A stretch of DNA of 43,171 bases from an uncultured Bacteroidota bacterium (lineage in GTDB: Bacteria > Bacteroidota > Bacteroidia > Bacteroidales > WCHB1-69), in assembly GCA_902802755.1 (NCBI GenBank), contig CADCNH010000017.1:48577-91747 (forward strand), read 5' to 3'. Each line of letters begins with the position of its first letter. Positions within the stretch are counted from its first letter, which is position 1. Positions 8,031 through 15,941 of this stretch are shown here, piece by piece. Position numbers and translations under genes: made by a program. The notes below the pieces were generated by a model. That model did no database searches, had not been told where the DNA came from, and was given only the letters and a program-made list of their open reading frames with translations.

Positions 8031-10637
8031 CTATAATTTCTGCAAAATCTGACTTCCGGTACCGATGCGGTAACCTTCGCTCTTGAACAAAATTGTACCG
8101 TTTTTGTCGGCAAAAATCACCAAGGGGAAATTGTCGCTAAAAGTTGATTTGGTGTGCGTTAGCACATTGTTCAGCCATTGGTTCCCCCCATCTTCCACCA
8201 AGATGCTTTGGGTGGGTAATTTCCATTTGTCAAAATTGAAATCAGGAACATTCTTATTGTCAGGCAGGGCAAAAATGATGCTGTAACCCCTTTGTTCAAA
8301 CTCCTTGGTGTGACTGGCAATGTCTTTCAGCAAGTGTTTGCTGGGCTCACGGCTCGGATCAATGAAGCAGAGTAGGAGAGGATAACCCCGGGTCAGTGTT
8401 TTGACGGTTTTGTTGTCTTGAGATGGCAATTTGAATTGGAGGTCAAGCTGGCCGTAGTTGTCTGTGCTTTCCTCTAAATCTCTAATGGCTAATTGTTTAC
8501 TTGTGGTTTGTCCAGGCATGATACCGAAAAATTCAATGCGAGAGAGGGCGGTGCCATCGGTGTAACGGTTGCCAGTGGACAGCATGTAATAGCCTTGTTC
8601 GAGTTCCAAGGTGATGGGGAAAGTGCTCACACGCGGGTCGTCTTCATAATCGAAGGTGACAAAATCCCCATTTTCGTATTTGGCAATAGTGAAATTGGTC
8701 CAATAAACTGGCTTTAAGTTCTTTTTTGTATCGTAATTAATGACCAATGTGCCGGTTGGAAGTTCTTTCTTGCCTTCATTGAAACTGATGGGATTCCATC
8801 GGCTGTTGTTGTATGCAAATATCTGTCCTGTAGCATTATCCATATAAGCGGGAATGTCCATGGCTCGGCAGGCTGCCACGAAAAAGATGTCGCGGGAGTG
8901 GGAGTCTGCCCAGCGTAATTCATAAACACCGCGTGGGGTGATGGGACAGTTAAAGTAGTTGGCTTCGTCGTCAATCTGGATGTGTTTCTCAATCCAGTTC
9001 TTGATATTGTTTGGTGTGACACTGGCACCCAAGGTGGCGGTGAGCGATTCTTTCAGAAAGTTACGCCATGGTCTGAGACCCTCGTTGGCAATTCGTGGAG
9101 AGATAATGCCTTGCTTGTAAATGTACAAAGAATAAGGTGATGGTTTGTCACCATAAATGGTGATGTGGTCTTCAAGTGTCTCTTTGACAAAGTCTCTTAA
9201 ATCTTTTTCTGATAATGAATTAAGAAAATCATAAAGGTAGAGGTATCGGTCTTCTTTCTGATGCATGTTCAGGAAGTCGATGAGCTCGGCATAGTTCCCT
9301 TCGCTCTTTTTCAGGAAGATTCCTATTTGTTCTTCAGTCAGGTTTTCATTGATAATGTCGGCGGCATCGGCTTCGGTTTTGAAAGTGGCCATATAGGCGT
9401 TACGCAGCGAATCCTCATATTGCAAGCGTTGGGTATTTTTTTCCGCTTTCTTTTGGTCGGCTGTGGTGATGTTGCTGTTGCCAATGGGAGGAACCATAGT
9501 ATATTGTTCTACGTAGCTTTCACCGGGTAAACGCTCCATGACAATGACAATAGAGTCTTGTTGGCGTACATCGAATTTGCTGTAATTGTAATGATAACCA
9601 TCTGTGGCCCAGATGAGCAAATCGCCTAGACCAGTGGTTAAGTGTGCAATTCCTTTTGAATCAGTTGTTTGCGTGGCTATAGGGTAATATTCGGAATAGT
9701 TGTAGAGTTTGAATTTTACTTCTGCGCCTTCCACATCGTGCATGTCGTGATCCACCACTTTTACTGTAATCCGTTTGGTATCAGCATAATTGGAAATCAT
9801 GTTGATGCGTGAGAACAGGTTGGTGCTGTGGGTGACCTCCTCGTCTCCGTTGTACTTGCCGAAGGCGTTTGAGTGAACCATCATGGTGCGTGTGGAGGGG
9901 ATGGCAAACCAGCCCATGTTCAGTTCGGGGTCGGGTTCGCAGGCACCGAGGAAGTACCATTTGCCATCTATCCAGACTTCCACCCAGGCGTGGTTGTCGT
10001 CGGTGTGTGCCCAGCGGGGGGTGTAGCATTGTCGGGCGGGAATGCCGACAGCACGCAGGGCGGTGACGGTGAAGGTTGATTCCTCGCCGCAGCGACCCAA
10101 GGCGGTGCGGACGGTGGCGAGTGGGGCTGAGGTGCGACTGTCGGAGGGACGGTAGGCCACCTTTTCGTGGCACCAGTGGTTCACCTCCAAAGCGGCATCG
10201 TACATTGTCATATTTTCGATTCGTGGCTTCAGCTCATTGAAAAACACTTGGCGGGCACTGTCCAGGTTTTCATTGTTCACACGGTAAACCAGCACGAAAT
10301 GGCGGAAGATGTCTTCGGGAATAGTGCTTCCCCAGCTGAATGTTTCACGGGCTTTCAGGGCACCCCGCACCTGTTGCAGGAAAAAGTCACCGTCGTAGTC
10401 AGCCAGGTCGCTTAGAGGCATGTATGCGTACAGGAATTGGAGGGCTTCCTTCTCCTCCCGTGTCAGCGATTGTTTGAAAACACCGAATAGGGCGTCATTG
10501 CGTCCTTGTGCCAACTCTTTCCTCTGTTTAAAATCTTTTTGTACCTGCTGGCGGTAGCCCCTGTCGCTGATGAAATGCTTTCCGCAAGAGGTTAATAATA
10601 AAACTGTTACAATTCCAAATAATAGTTTCTTTATCAT
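8031..10637 (-). CDS. Large transglutaminase-like lipoprotein with degenerate second domain and thioredoxin-like tail
   Basis: 868 residues from ATG 10637; an earlier in-frame ATG (10652) lies in a TTCAAAATTC repeat and would misplace the signal. Lipobox LTSC, Cys18. Residues ~145-240 form a transglutaminase core: GRCGEES (Cys183), DNHAWVEVW (His216) and ACEPDPE (Asp236 as likely acid). Residues ~285-365 look like a carboxypeptidase-regulatory beta-sandwich. Around 570-630 a second segment (YELRWADSHSRDIFF, FAYNNSRWNPISF) mirrors the core but lacks the catalytic Cys and His. The last ~125 residues (LLLCFIDPSREPS, LVIFADKNGTIL) are thioredoxin-like without CxxC. Probably an envelope peptide-processing enzyme; substrate unknown. 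Confidence 0.8.
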   Translation of the reverse strand: MIKKLLFGIVTVLLLTSCGKHFISDRGYRQQVQKDFKQRKELAQGRNDALFGVFKQSLTREEKEALQFLYAYMPLSDLADYDGDFFLQQVRGALKARETFSWGSTIPEDIFRHFVLVYRVNNENLDSARQVFFNELKPRIENMTMYDAALEVNHWCHEKVAYRPSDSRTSAPLATVRTALGRCGEESTFTVTALRAVGIPARQCYTPRWAHTDDNHAWVEVWIDGKWYFLGACEPDPELNMGWFAIPSTRTMMVHSNAFGKYNGDEEVTHSTNLFSRINMISNYADTKRITVKVVDHDMHDVEGAEVKFKLYNYSEYYPIATQTTDSKGIAHLTTGLGDLLIWATDGYHYNYSKFDVRQQDSIVIVMERLPGESYVEQYTMVPPIGNSNITTADQKKAEKNTQRLQYEDSLRNAYMATFKTEADAADIINENLTEEQIGIFLKKSEGNYAELIDFLNMHQKEDRYLYLYDFLNSLSEKDLRDFVKETLEDHITIYGDKPSPYSLYIYKQGIISPRIANEGLRPWRNFLKESLTATLGASVTPNNIKNWIEKHIQIDDEANYFNCPITPRGVYELRWADSHSRDIFFVAACRAMDIPAYMDNATGQIFAYNNSRWNPISFNEGKKELPTGTLVINYDTKKNLKPVYWTNFTIAKYENGDFVTFDYEDDPRVSTFPITLELEQGYYMLSTGNRYTDGTALSRIEFFGIMPGQTTSKQLAIRDLEESTDNYGQLDLQFKLPSQDNKTVKTLTRGYPLLLCFIDPSREPSKHLLKDIASHTKEFEQRGYSIIFALPDNKNVPDFNFDKWKLPTQSILVEDGGNQWLNNVLTHTKSTFSDNFPLVIFADKNGTILFKSEGYRIGTGSQILQKL

Positions 10638-10639
10638 AG

Positions 10640-10735
10640 TGTTTAAATTCAAAATTCAATACTAACCCCTATCCCCTAACCACTAATCCCTAATTATCAC
10701 ATTAACTAATTAACTAATTTGCTAATTATGAGTTT
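10640..10735. repeat. Low-complexity spacer (TTCAAAATTC, CCCTAACC and TTAACTAATT types)
   Basis: Three phrase types follow each other: AAATTCAAAATTCAATAC; CCTATCCCCTAACCACTAATCC; and CACATTAACTAATTAACTAATTTGC. The last overlaps the 3' end of cutC, encoding its final ~5 residues and stop. Confidence 0.75.
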
Positions 10736-11371
10736 GATTTCTTCCGTTTGGCTTGTATCTCCATTGAGTTTGCAGCTGGCATGGACTTCGTCCACATGGC
10801 TGCGACGGACAAGTTCTTCCACATTGTCGCTGGCAATGCCGCTACCAGCCAGGATGGTGATGCGCTGGCGGGCTTGTTTTACGATTTCAGCCAGTGTGTC
10901 AGCACCTTGTGGGGCTGTGGGCTGCTGTCCGGAGGTGAGAATGCGATGGAAGCCGCAGTCGATGATCTGTTCCAGCGCTACTTGCCAGTCCTTGCAGCGG
11001 TCAAATGCGCGGTGAAAGGTCACTTGCATGGCACCTGCAGCTTGCATGGCGGTGTGGCATTTTTCCACATCAATGCTTAAATCAGACTTGAGGAAACCGA
11101 TAACCACCCCCGGAATGCCATGCTCACGGCAGAAAGCAATGTCGGATAGGATAGTCTGGAATTCTTCGTCGGTATAGCAAAAATCACCGCCACGGGGACG
11201 AATCAGCACAAAGGTTTGCAGAGACAGGTGCTCCTGACAATATAAAATGTCATTATATGAGGGAGTTAAGCCGCCTAAATGCAGGTCGCAGCATAACTCA
11301 ATACGTTTGGCCCCGGCCTTCGCCGCATTGATGGCGGATTGTCGGTTTCCGCAACAAACTTCTAATAACAT
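10706..11371 (-). CDS. cutC: CutC family protein
   Basis: 221 residues, close to the family norm though short at the C-terminus. It has the CutC TIM-barrel landmarks: the LLEVCCGN opening, AGAKRIELCCDLHLGGLTPS, VLIRPRGGDFCYT, GVVIGFLKSD, VTFHRAFDRC, RILTSGQQ and ILAGSGI, then EVHASC. The family was linked to copper homeostasis, but the biochemical role is not firmly established. The C-terminal SKLVN and stop are read from the TTAGCAAATTAGTTAATTAG spacer repeat. Own promoter TATCTTTG about 20 bp upstream. Confidence 0.92.
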   Translation of the reverse strand: MLLEVCCGNRQSAINAAKAGAKRIELCCDLHLGGLTPSYNDILYCQEHLSLQTFVLIRPRGGDFCYTDEEFQTILSDIAFCREHGIPGVVIGFLKSDLSIDVEKCHTAMQAAGAMQVTFHRAFDRCKDWQVALEQIIDCGFHRILTSGQQPTAPQGADTLAEIVKQARQRITILAGSGIASDNVEELVRRSHVDEVHASCKLNGDTSQTEEIKLIISKLVN

Positions 11372-11392
11372 ATTGTTTCATATTTAAAAATG

Positions 11393-11400
11393 CAAAGATA
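11393..11400 (-). promoter_or_regulatory. -7 promoter element (TATCTTTG) for cutC
   Basis: Perfect TAnnTTTG followed by C on the minus strand. The predicted leader is about 15 nt. Confidence 0.6.
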
Positions 11401-11439
11401 CATTTTTTTGTTGAATTGTTGAATTATTGTAGTTCATGG

Positions 11440-11500
11440 TTTCATTAGCACATTGGCACATTAACTAATTTGCACATTAACTAATTTGCTAATTGAATTT
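11440..11500. repeat. Low-complexity tandem spacer (GCACATTAACTAATTT type)
   Basis: Two nearly perfect units of CACATTAACTAATTTGC and partial ones lie between cutC and ferritin. The last unit contributes the -33 TTTG of the ferritin promoter. Confidence 0.75.
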
Positions 11501-11512
11501 TTTGTATCTTTG
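11485..11512 (+). promoter_or_regulatory. Ferritin promoter (TTTG ... TATCTTTG)
   Basis: -33-like TTTG at 11485-11488, -7 TATCTTTG at 11505-11512 followed by C; the spacer is 16 bp, shorter than usual. The leader contains AAAATAACAACCT (11520-11532), also found in the leader of the ORF6N gene at 40426. Confidence 0.6.
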
Positions 11513-11547
11513 CGGCAACAAAATAACAACCTAAAAACCAATTTGCT

Positions 11548-12033
11548 ATGATTAGTAAAAAAATGCAAGAGGCTATCAATGCCCAAATCAATGCCGAAAT
11601 GTGGTCGGCATACCTGTATTTAGCTATGTCTATGGATGCCAACGACAAAGGTCTCAAAGGTGTTGCCCATTGGTATCGCAAACAATATGACGAAGAAATG
11701 GAACATGCTTTCCGTTTCGTACATTATTTGGAAGAACAACTGGCACGTGTGGAATTGAAACCTATCGAAAAATTCAAAACCTCATGGAAGAACGTTGCCG
11801 AGATGTTCGACGAGACTCTGGCTCATGAAAAAGTGGTGACCGGTCTGATTCACAAACTTTGTGACTTGGCTGCCAAGGAAAAAGACTATGCCACTGCTAA
11901 TATGCTGCAATGGTTTGTGAATGAACAGGTTGAAGAAGAAGCCAACGCTACTGAATTGATCGAAACCGCCAAATGCATCGGTAACGATAAAGCCGCTTTC
12001 TATATGTTTGACAAAGAACTGGCTGCCAGATAG
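11548..12033 (+). CDS. ftnA: Non-haem ferritin
   Basis: 161 residues, the standard bacterial ferritin length. The ferroxidase ligands fall at canonical positions: Glu17, Glu50, His53, Glu94, Gln127 and Glu130. The four-helix bundle has no insertions. It oxidises Fe(II) with O2 or H2O2 and stores iron as a mineral in a 24-mer in the cytoplasm. Single-gene unit with its own promoter and a terminator just downstream. No Fur-box-like palindrome is evident in the leader. Confidence 0.96.
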   Translation: MISKKMQEAINAQINAEMWSAYLYLAMSMDANDKGLKGVAHWYRKQYDEEMEHAFRFVHYLEEQLARVELKPIEKFKTSWKNVAEMFDETLAHEKVVTGLIHKLCDLAAKEKDYATANMLQWFVNEQVEEEANATELIETAKCIGNDKAAFYMFDKELAAR

Positions 12034-12069
12034 TTGTCCATTCCCAAACGGTTCAATACAAAATTTAAG

Positions 12070-12100
12070 AAATCCTGCTGAAAATCAGTGGGATTTTTTT
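12070..12100 (+). terminator. Intrinsic terminator after ferritin
   Basis: Stem AAATCCTGCTG (12070-12080) pairs with CAGTGGGATTT (12086-12096) with two G-T wobbles, a 5-nt loop and a T run. Confidence 0.75.
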
Positions 12101-12107
12101 ATTTTTG
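12100..12107 (+). promoter_or_regulatory. -7 promoter element (TATTTTTG) abutting the terminator
   Basis: Starts in the T run of the ferritin terminator, followed by C. The ATG of the next gene is only 16 bp away, so the leader is very short. Confidence 0.5.
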
Positions 12108-12122
12108 CAAAAAATTACTCGC

Positions 12123-12838
12123 ATGAATCCTCTGTTAATGATATCGGTTTTGCCTGTTATTATACTTTTGGGATATATATATCTTAACGATAAAAATGAA
12201 AAAGAACCCTTGGGTTTGCTGTTAAAGGCTTTTTTTTGTGGCAGTTTGGTGGCAGTACTGATACTTTTATGGAGTTTTATCGAGGGTGTTATCGGTATTC
12301 ATCTTACCGAATTCGCTGAGGATTCAGCAGTGTTGAAGAGCTTTTTCCAAGCTGCTATTCCAGAGGAAGGCCTCAAGTTACTGTTTTTGTATTGGCTGAT
12401 TTGGAATAACAAGGAGTTCAACGAACACTTTGACGGTATCGTCTATGCGGTGTTTGTGTCGATGGGTTTTGCCTGTGTTGAAAACATCCTTTATGTCTTT
12501 TCCGGTGGCTTTGAGACAGGAATTGCAAGAGCCGTACTGGCTGTTCCAGGACACTTCCTCTTCGCGGTCATCATGGGCTATTTCTTCTGCTGTGGATGTC
12601 ATTTCTCTGTCCGGTTTTGGCACATGGCTTGTATGATACCTTGTGTTTCACCATGGAGATGTATGGTGAAATGTCAGGCCTCTCATACGTGTTGAGTGTG
12701 TTGTTCATCGCCTTCAATGTTAAATTGTGGCAAATCGGTCTGAAAGCTATCCGTAACCACTGCCATATATGCGGTGCGAAAATCCCCAAAGGGAGAGTCA
12801 ACTGTCCCTATTGCGAACGACTGGATAGATTTCCTTGA
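12123..12838 (+). pseudogene. prsW: PrsW-type glutamic intramembrane protease, frameshifted
   Basis: The first frame (12123-12695) encodes a polytopic protein with the PrsW motifs IPEEGLK, HFDGIVYAVFVSMGF...ENILY and VPGHFLFAVIMGYFF, then turns into implausible Cys-rich sequence. The next frame (open through 12596-12838) continues with CPVLAHGLYDTL, the last PrsW motif, then helices and a C-terminal zinc ribbon (CHICGAKIP, NCPYC). About 12 residues separate the GYFF and AHGLYD motifs, fewer than I expect for the family, suggesting a small deletion with frameshift near 12580-12600. PrsW relatives cleave membrane-anchored anti-sigma factors. The 3' end overlaps the opposing regulator gene by 41 bp. 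Confidence 0.75.
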
Positions 12839-13118
12839 TTTTTTCCACCACCCATTCGTCGTCATTCTTTTGTACCACAATTTCCAAACGGGGGTTGGTA
12901 TTGTATTTGTTATTGATCCTCTTGTGATAATACTGCAGGAAATCATAATTGAGCGCATTGCTGATGCGGACAATGAGGTGAATGTCCATACTCTTGCGCT
13001 TGAATATGTTATATACATTGGTACGATCGCAATGAATCGCCTCCGCAAACTCGTTGATCGATATACCCCGTTCCTTCATCTTTCGCTTGACTAACGAGCC
13101 TAAATGAATGTCTTCCAT
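12798..13118 (-). CDS. Small XRE/Cro-type helix-turn-helix regulator
   Basis: 106 residues. An N-terminal HTH_3-like domain (residues ~5-60): LVKRKMKERGISINEFAEAI, then HCDRTNVYNIFKRKSMDIHLIVRISNAL, with the second helix and recognition helix in the usual places. The remaining ~45 residues are charged, with no recognisable ligand domain. It is divergent from the seven-gene export operon starting at 13270. The 151-bp gap contains a perfect 21-bp palindrome, making this protein a candidate for that site. Its 3' end overlaps the broken prsW gene. Function as regulator is inferred. Confidence 0.82.
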   Translation of the reverse strand: MEDIHLGSLVKRKMKERGISINEFAEAIHCDRTNVYNIFKRKSMDIHLIVRISNALNYDFLQYYHKRINNKYNTNPRLEIVVQKNDDEWVVEKIKEIYPVVRNRDS

Positions 13119-13138
13119 GTTTTTTTAATTAATCTTTA

Positions 13139-13146
13139 CAAAAATA
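13139..13146 (-). promoter_or_regulatory. -7 promoter element (TATTTTTG) for the XRE gene
   Basis: TAnnTTTG on the minus strand about 20 bp before the start codon. The following base is T rather than C, unlike the others in this window. Confidence 0.5.
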
Positions 13147-13192
13147 CAGCATTTCTACAAATTATTGACTGTTTGTTATTTAATTTAACGAA

Positions 13193-13213
13193 TTTGTGAA
13201 ATTATTTCACAAA
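13193..13213. promoter_or_regulatory. Perfect 21-bp palindrome, candidate operator
   Basis: The left arm TTTGTGAAAT (13193-13202), a central T, and the right arm ATTTCACAAA (13204-13213) match without error. The centre is about 40 bp upstream of the predicted start of the 13270 operon and about 69 bp upstream of the XRE promoter start. The TGTGA/TCACA halves resemble CRP/FNR sites, but the spacing is seven rather than six. Candidate binders are the adjacent XRE protein or a CRP-family activator. Confidence 0.6.
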
Positions 13214-13230
13214 ACGTTTGCTGTGTGGTA

Positions 13231-13238
13231 TATTTTTG
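13231..13238 (+). promoter_or_regulatory. -7 promoter element (TATTTTTG) for the seven-gene export operon
   Basis: Followed by C; no canonical -33 TTTG at 19-21 bp. The palindrome occupies that region instead, which suits activator dependence or repression. Confidence 0.55.
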
Positions 13239-13269
13239 CTTTTTTTTGCAAAAAAAAAAATAACACTGC

Positions 13270-13743
13270 ATGAATACTTATCCCAAATTAAAAAAATTGT
13301 TTTTCGTATCGGCAATCGTGCTATTATCTTTGAATCTTTTTTCACAGGAGTGGCATTACGAGATAACTTGTGCTGGCACAGGTGTTCAAGGTACCTATAT
13401 GGTAGAGGTGACCAGCTATGGCAAGACGGTTGACGCGGCATTGGCCCAGATGAAAAAAGATGCGGTTCATGGAGTGTTGTTCAGGGGGCTCACTGGCAAA
13501 TGCACCCAAAAGCCATTGGCGGGCAAGGTTGATGTGGAAACTGAACACAAAGACTTCTTCGACAAGTTTTTCGGCAAATCAGGCGACTATGCCAAATATG
13601 TCGTCGATGATCCTAATGTGGCTATGGTACCCGTTAAGGTAGGCAAACGGGAGTACAAGGTGACCAAGGTGGTTTCGGTGAAAAAAGACATGCTCCGCAA
13701 AGATTTGGAGAAGGCGGGCATTATTAAAGCGTTGGGTTTTTAA
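13270..13743 (+). CDS. Exported LPP20/FlgT-N-like protein, first of two tandem paralogues
   Basis: 157 residues with a signal peptide (about 1-25, ending LFSQ). The mature protein opens with ITCAGTGVQGTYMVEVTSYG, followed by a helix DAALAQMKKDAVHGVLFRG. This strand-helix pattern, with regularly spaced Ala ending in a small hydrophobic cap, resembles LPP20 and FlgT N-terminal domains. The C-terminal part has GDYAKYVVDD and two basic strands. It is clearly paralogous to the next gene (GDY(A/R)(K/Q)YV, FFxKF/FFNAFF, KKDAV/KKNAV). First gene of the operon. Family assignment is by pattern, not homology search. Confidence 0.7.
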   Translation: MNTYPKLKKLFFVSAIVLLSLNLFSQEWHYEITCAGTGVQGTYMVEVTSYGKTVDAALAQMKKDAVHGVLFRGLTGKCTQKPLAGKVDVETEHKDFFDKFFGKSGDYAKYVVDDPNVAMVPVKVGKREYKVTKVVSVKKDMLRKDLEKAGIIKALGF

Positions 13744-13773
13744 TGAAATTTAAATAAATAAAACAGATTGGAC

Positions 13774-14244
13774 ATGGCAAAGAAATGTTTAACATTGATG
13801 GTATTGCTAATGGGATTATTAGTATCATTTGGGCAATCAGGTGATTACTCTCTTCCGGAAATTGAATGCATGGGAGTTGAGGGCGACGGCTCCCAAACAT
13901 TACGCGTTTGGGCTTTGGGCCGTAATAAAGTTGACGCCCTTGAGCAGGCCAAGAAAAACGCGGTCAGGGAAGTGATTTTCAAGGGTATTCGCAATGGTAG
14001 CAAAGAGTGCAATATGCGTCCGCTCGTCTATGAGGTGAACGCCGAAGAAAAATACCAATATTATTTTAATGCGTTTTTCAAAGATGACGGTGACTATAGA
14101 CAGTATGTCACGATGGAGGATCGCCGCCCAATGACCAATAAAAAAGAAAATACCAAAACACAGGTAAAATATGGTGTGACGGTGCGAGTGCTTCGCGCCG
14201 AGTTGCAGCAGAGACTGATAGATGACAAAATTATTAAACCTTGA
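13774..14244 (+). CDS. Exported LPP20/FlgT-N-like protein, second tandem paralogue
   Basis: 156 residues from ATG 13774; the in-frame TTG six bases earlier is not needed. Signal peptide ends SFGQ. The core matches the preceding protein: IECMGVEGDGSQTLRVWALG, then DALEQAKKNAVREVIFKGI, then YFNAFFKDDGDYRQYV and a closing VKYGVTVRVLRAEL. Thirty bp separate the two genes, and the next starts 4 bp after this stop. Likely periplasmic, and possibly a partner of the other operon products. I see no catalytic motif. Confidence 0.7.
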   Translation: MAKKCLTLMVLLMGLLVSFGQSGDYSLPEIECMGVEGDGSQTLRVWALGRNKVDALEQAKKNAVREVIFKGIRNGSKECNMRPLVYEVNAEEKYQYYFNAFFKDDGDYRQYVTMEDRRPMTNKKENTKTQVKYGVTVRVLRAELQQRLIDDKIIKP

Positions 14245-14248
14245 CGAT

Positions 14249-14974
14249 ATGAAACATGTTTTGTTGCTTTTTATGTGCTGCTTTATGTTTGCGGCATTCC
14301 TGAATGCCCAGGATGTGATTTATTTAAATAATGGTAATGTGGTGAAAGGGAAGGTGGTGAAAAACACCGACGAGGTGTCGGTGGTGGTGAAAAGCGGAGA
14401 GACCCTGACCTACCGTAAAGCGGAAGTGCGCGAAGTGCAGATCGGCAATTCTGAGGTGAAAACGCCAAAAGAACCCAAAGGAAAATATGTCGATTATTCC
14501 GATCTGGACAAAGGGTGGTGGTGCGCTGTGGAAGCCCATGCCGCCGGTTTGTGGTATGACGACCATGCCATGGGTGCTTTTGCACTGACATTTACCAACG
14601 GCTATCGTTTTTCAGAATACCTGAAAATCGGTGTGGGTATTGGAGCCCGGTATAATCTGAATCATGACAACGATTATGCGATATACCGCCAGTTGCATAA
14701 TATCCAGGCTCCAATGAGTATACCGCTGTTTGTCAATGCAAGAGGCAACATCATTAGTCAAAAGTCACGTATGTGTGTGCCTTTCTGGAATGCCGACATA
14801 GGCTATGCTATCCTCGACAATTTCTTCTTTGACGCAGGTGTCGGTTTCAGAGTGGGCGCCAAACGCAACAACTTTGTGATGAGTGCCAACTTTATGGGTC
14901 AAGTTATTAATTACGAGCCTGATGATACCGATTTCGGCAGTGGTATATTATTTAAAATAGGTTATGAATTTTAA
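14249..14974 (+). CDS. Outer-membrane beta-barrel protein of the export operon
   Basis: 241 residues from ATG 14249 (a few bases after the previous stop; an upstream in-frame start overlaps that gene). Signal peptide ends FLNAQ. Residues ~20-60 carry the Bacteroidetes 'DVIYLNNGNVVKGKVV' motif, a small beta domain common before barrels in this phylum. The rest alternates short amphipathic strands (FALTFTNGYRF, LKIGVGIGARYNL, NADIGYAIL, FFFDAGVGFRVGAK) and ends GILFKIGYEF, a terminal aromatic strand typical of outer-membrane barrels. About eight strands are likely. Confidence 0.7.
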   Translation: MKHVLLLFMCCFMFAAFLNAQDVIYLNNGNVVKGKVVKNTDEVSVVVKSGETLTYRKAEVREVQIGNSEVKTPKEPKGKYVDYSDLDKGWWCAVEAHAAGLWYDDHAMGAFALTFTNGYRFSEYLKIGVGIGARYNLNHDNDYAIYRQLHNIQAPMSIPLFVNARGNIISQKSRMCVPFWNADIGYAILDNFFFDAGVGFRVGAKRNNFVMSANFMGQVINYEPDDTDFGSGILFKIGYEF

Positions 14975-14984
14975 ATTTCCTGAT

Positions 14985-15929
14985 ATGAGAAAATCAATAT
15001 TGTCGATAATTCTATTCTGTTTTATTCTGGGCTTGTCAGCCCAAGAGAAAAAACCCACCATTATGGTGGTGCCAAGTGATGTATGGTGCAATCAGCATGG
15101 CTACATGACCACTTTTGACAATCAGGGTAGCGTGCAAAAGGAGCCGGATTACAAGACCGCTCTGCAAAGCGATGCGGATCTTTTGCTGGTGATAGGTGCC
15201 ATTAATACGCTGATGGCCGACAGGGGATTCCCTTTGAAAAATCTGGAATCCACCCTTAAATCCATTGAACAGCGTATGGCTGAGGATAATATGACCGTGA
15301 GCAAGACTTCAGGAGCGGAACTGGCCGAGTCACCACTCGACCGTTTGCGCCGTACCGCCAAAGCCGACATTATCATGCAGATTACCTGGACGGTGAATAC
15401 CACCGGGCTGAAAAAATCCATCACTTACAATCTGCAAGGTATCGATTCCTATACCGACAAGCAGATAGCCGGAGCGCAAGGCACTGGAGATCCGTCGTTT
15501 ACGGCCGAAACCCCTGTTTTGTTGCAAGAAGCGGTGGTGACCCACATGGACAATTTCTGCTTTCAGCTGCAAAGCTATTTCGACAATTTGGTGGCCAAAG
15601 GACGCGAGGTGTCTGTGGATGTCAGAGTGTTTGACACGGGCGAGATGGATTTGGAAACAGAATTCAATGGGGTAGAGCTGACGGAAATCATCGACGAATG
15701 GATGAATGCCAATACGGTGAACCATATTTTCAACAAGTCTGACGCCAGCGAGAACTACATCCAGTACGAGCAGGTCAGAATTCCGTTGTACAAGACCAAC
15801 GGCGCCACCATGGATGCGGAGTCTTTTGTCCGTAATCTGAGAACTTATCTGCGTCAGGAATATCAGATCCAGTCCAAGGTGATGACACGAGGCTTGGGCC
15901 GGGCTATTTTGGTGATTGGTGAAAAATAA
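14985..15929 (+). CDS. DUF6175-like exported protein, CsgG/TolB-N-like fold suspected
   Basis: 314 residues from ATG 14985 (10 bp after the preceding stop). Signal peptide ends GLSAQ. The mature start KKPTIMVVPSDVWCNQHGY resembles the first strand of CsgG/LpoB-type proteins and the DUF6175 family of Bacteroidetes. It is followed by the helical MADRGFPLKNLESTLKSIEQ and then ADIIMQITWTVN and TYNLQGIDSYTDKQI, the strand order of TolB-N/CsgG folds. The second half (VSVDVRVFDTGEMDLE, NYIQYEQVRIP) ends LGRAILVIGEK. Probably periplasmic or at the inner face of the outer membrane. Function is not established. Confidence 0.65.
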   Translation: MRKSILSIILFCFILGLSAQEKKPTIMVVPSDVWCNQHGYMTTFDNQGSVQKEPDYKTALQSDADLLLVIGAINTLMADRGFPLKNLESTLKSIEQRMAEDNMTVSKTSGAELAESPLDRLRRTAKADIIMQITWTVNTTGLKKSITYNLQGIDSYTDKQIAGAQGTGDPSFTAETPVLLQEAVVTHMDNFCFQLQSYFDNLVAKGREVSVDVRVFDTGEMDLETEFNGVELTEIIDEWMNANTVNHIFNKSDASENYIQYEQVRIPLYKTNGATMDAESFVRNLRTYLRQEYQIQSKVMTRGLGRAILVIGEK

Positions 15930-15941
15930 ACAACAAAAAAT

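Noticed and set aside
13193..13213. Canonical CRP site
   Set aside because: The TGTGA and TCACA halves are separated by seven bases, not six, so it is reported only as a palindrome with an open choice of regulator.
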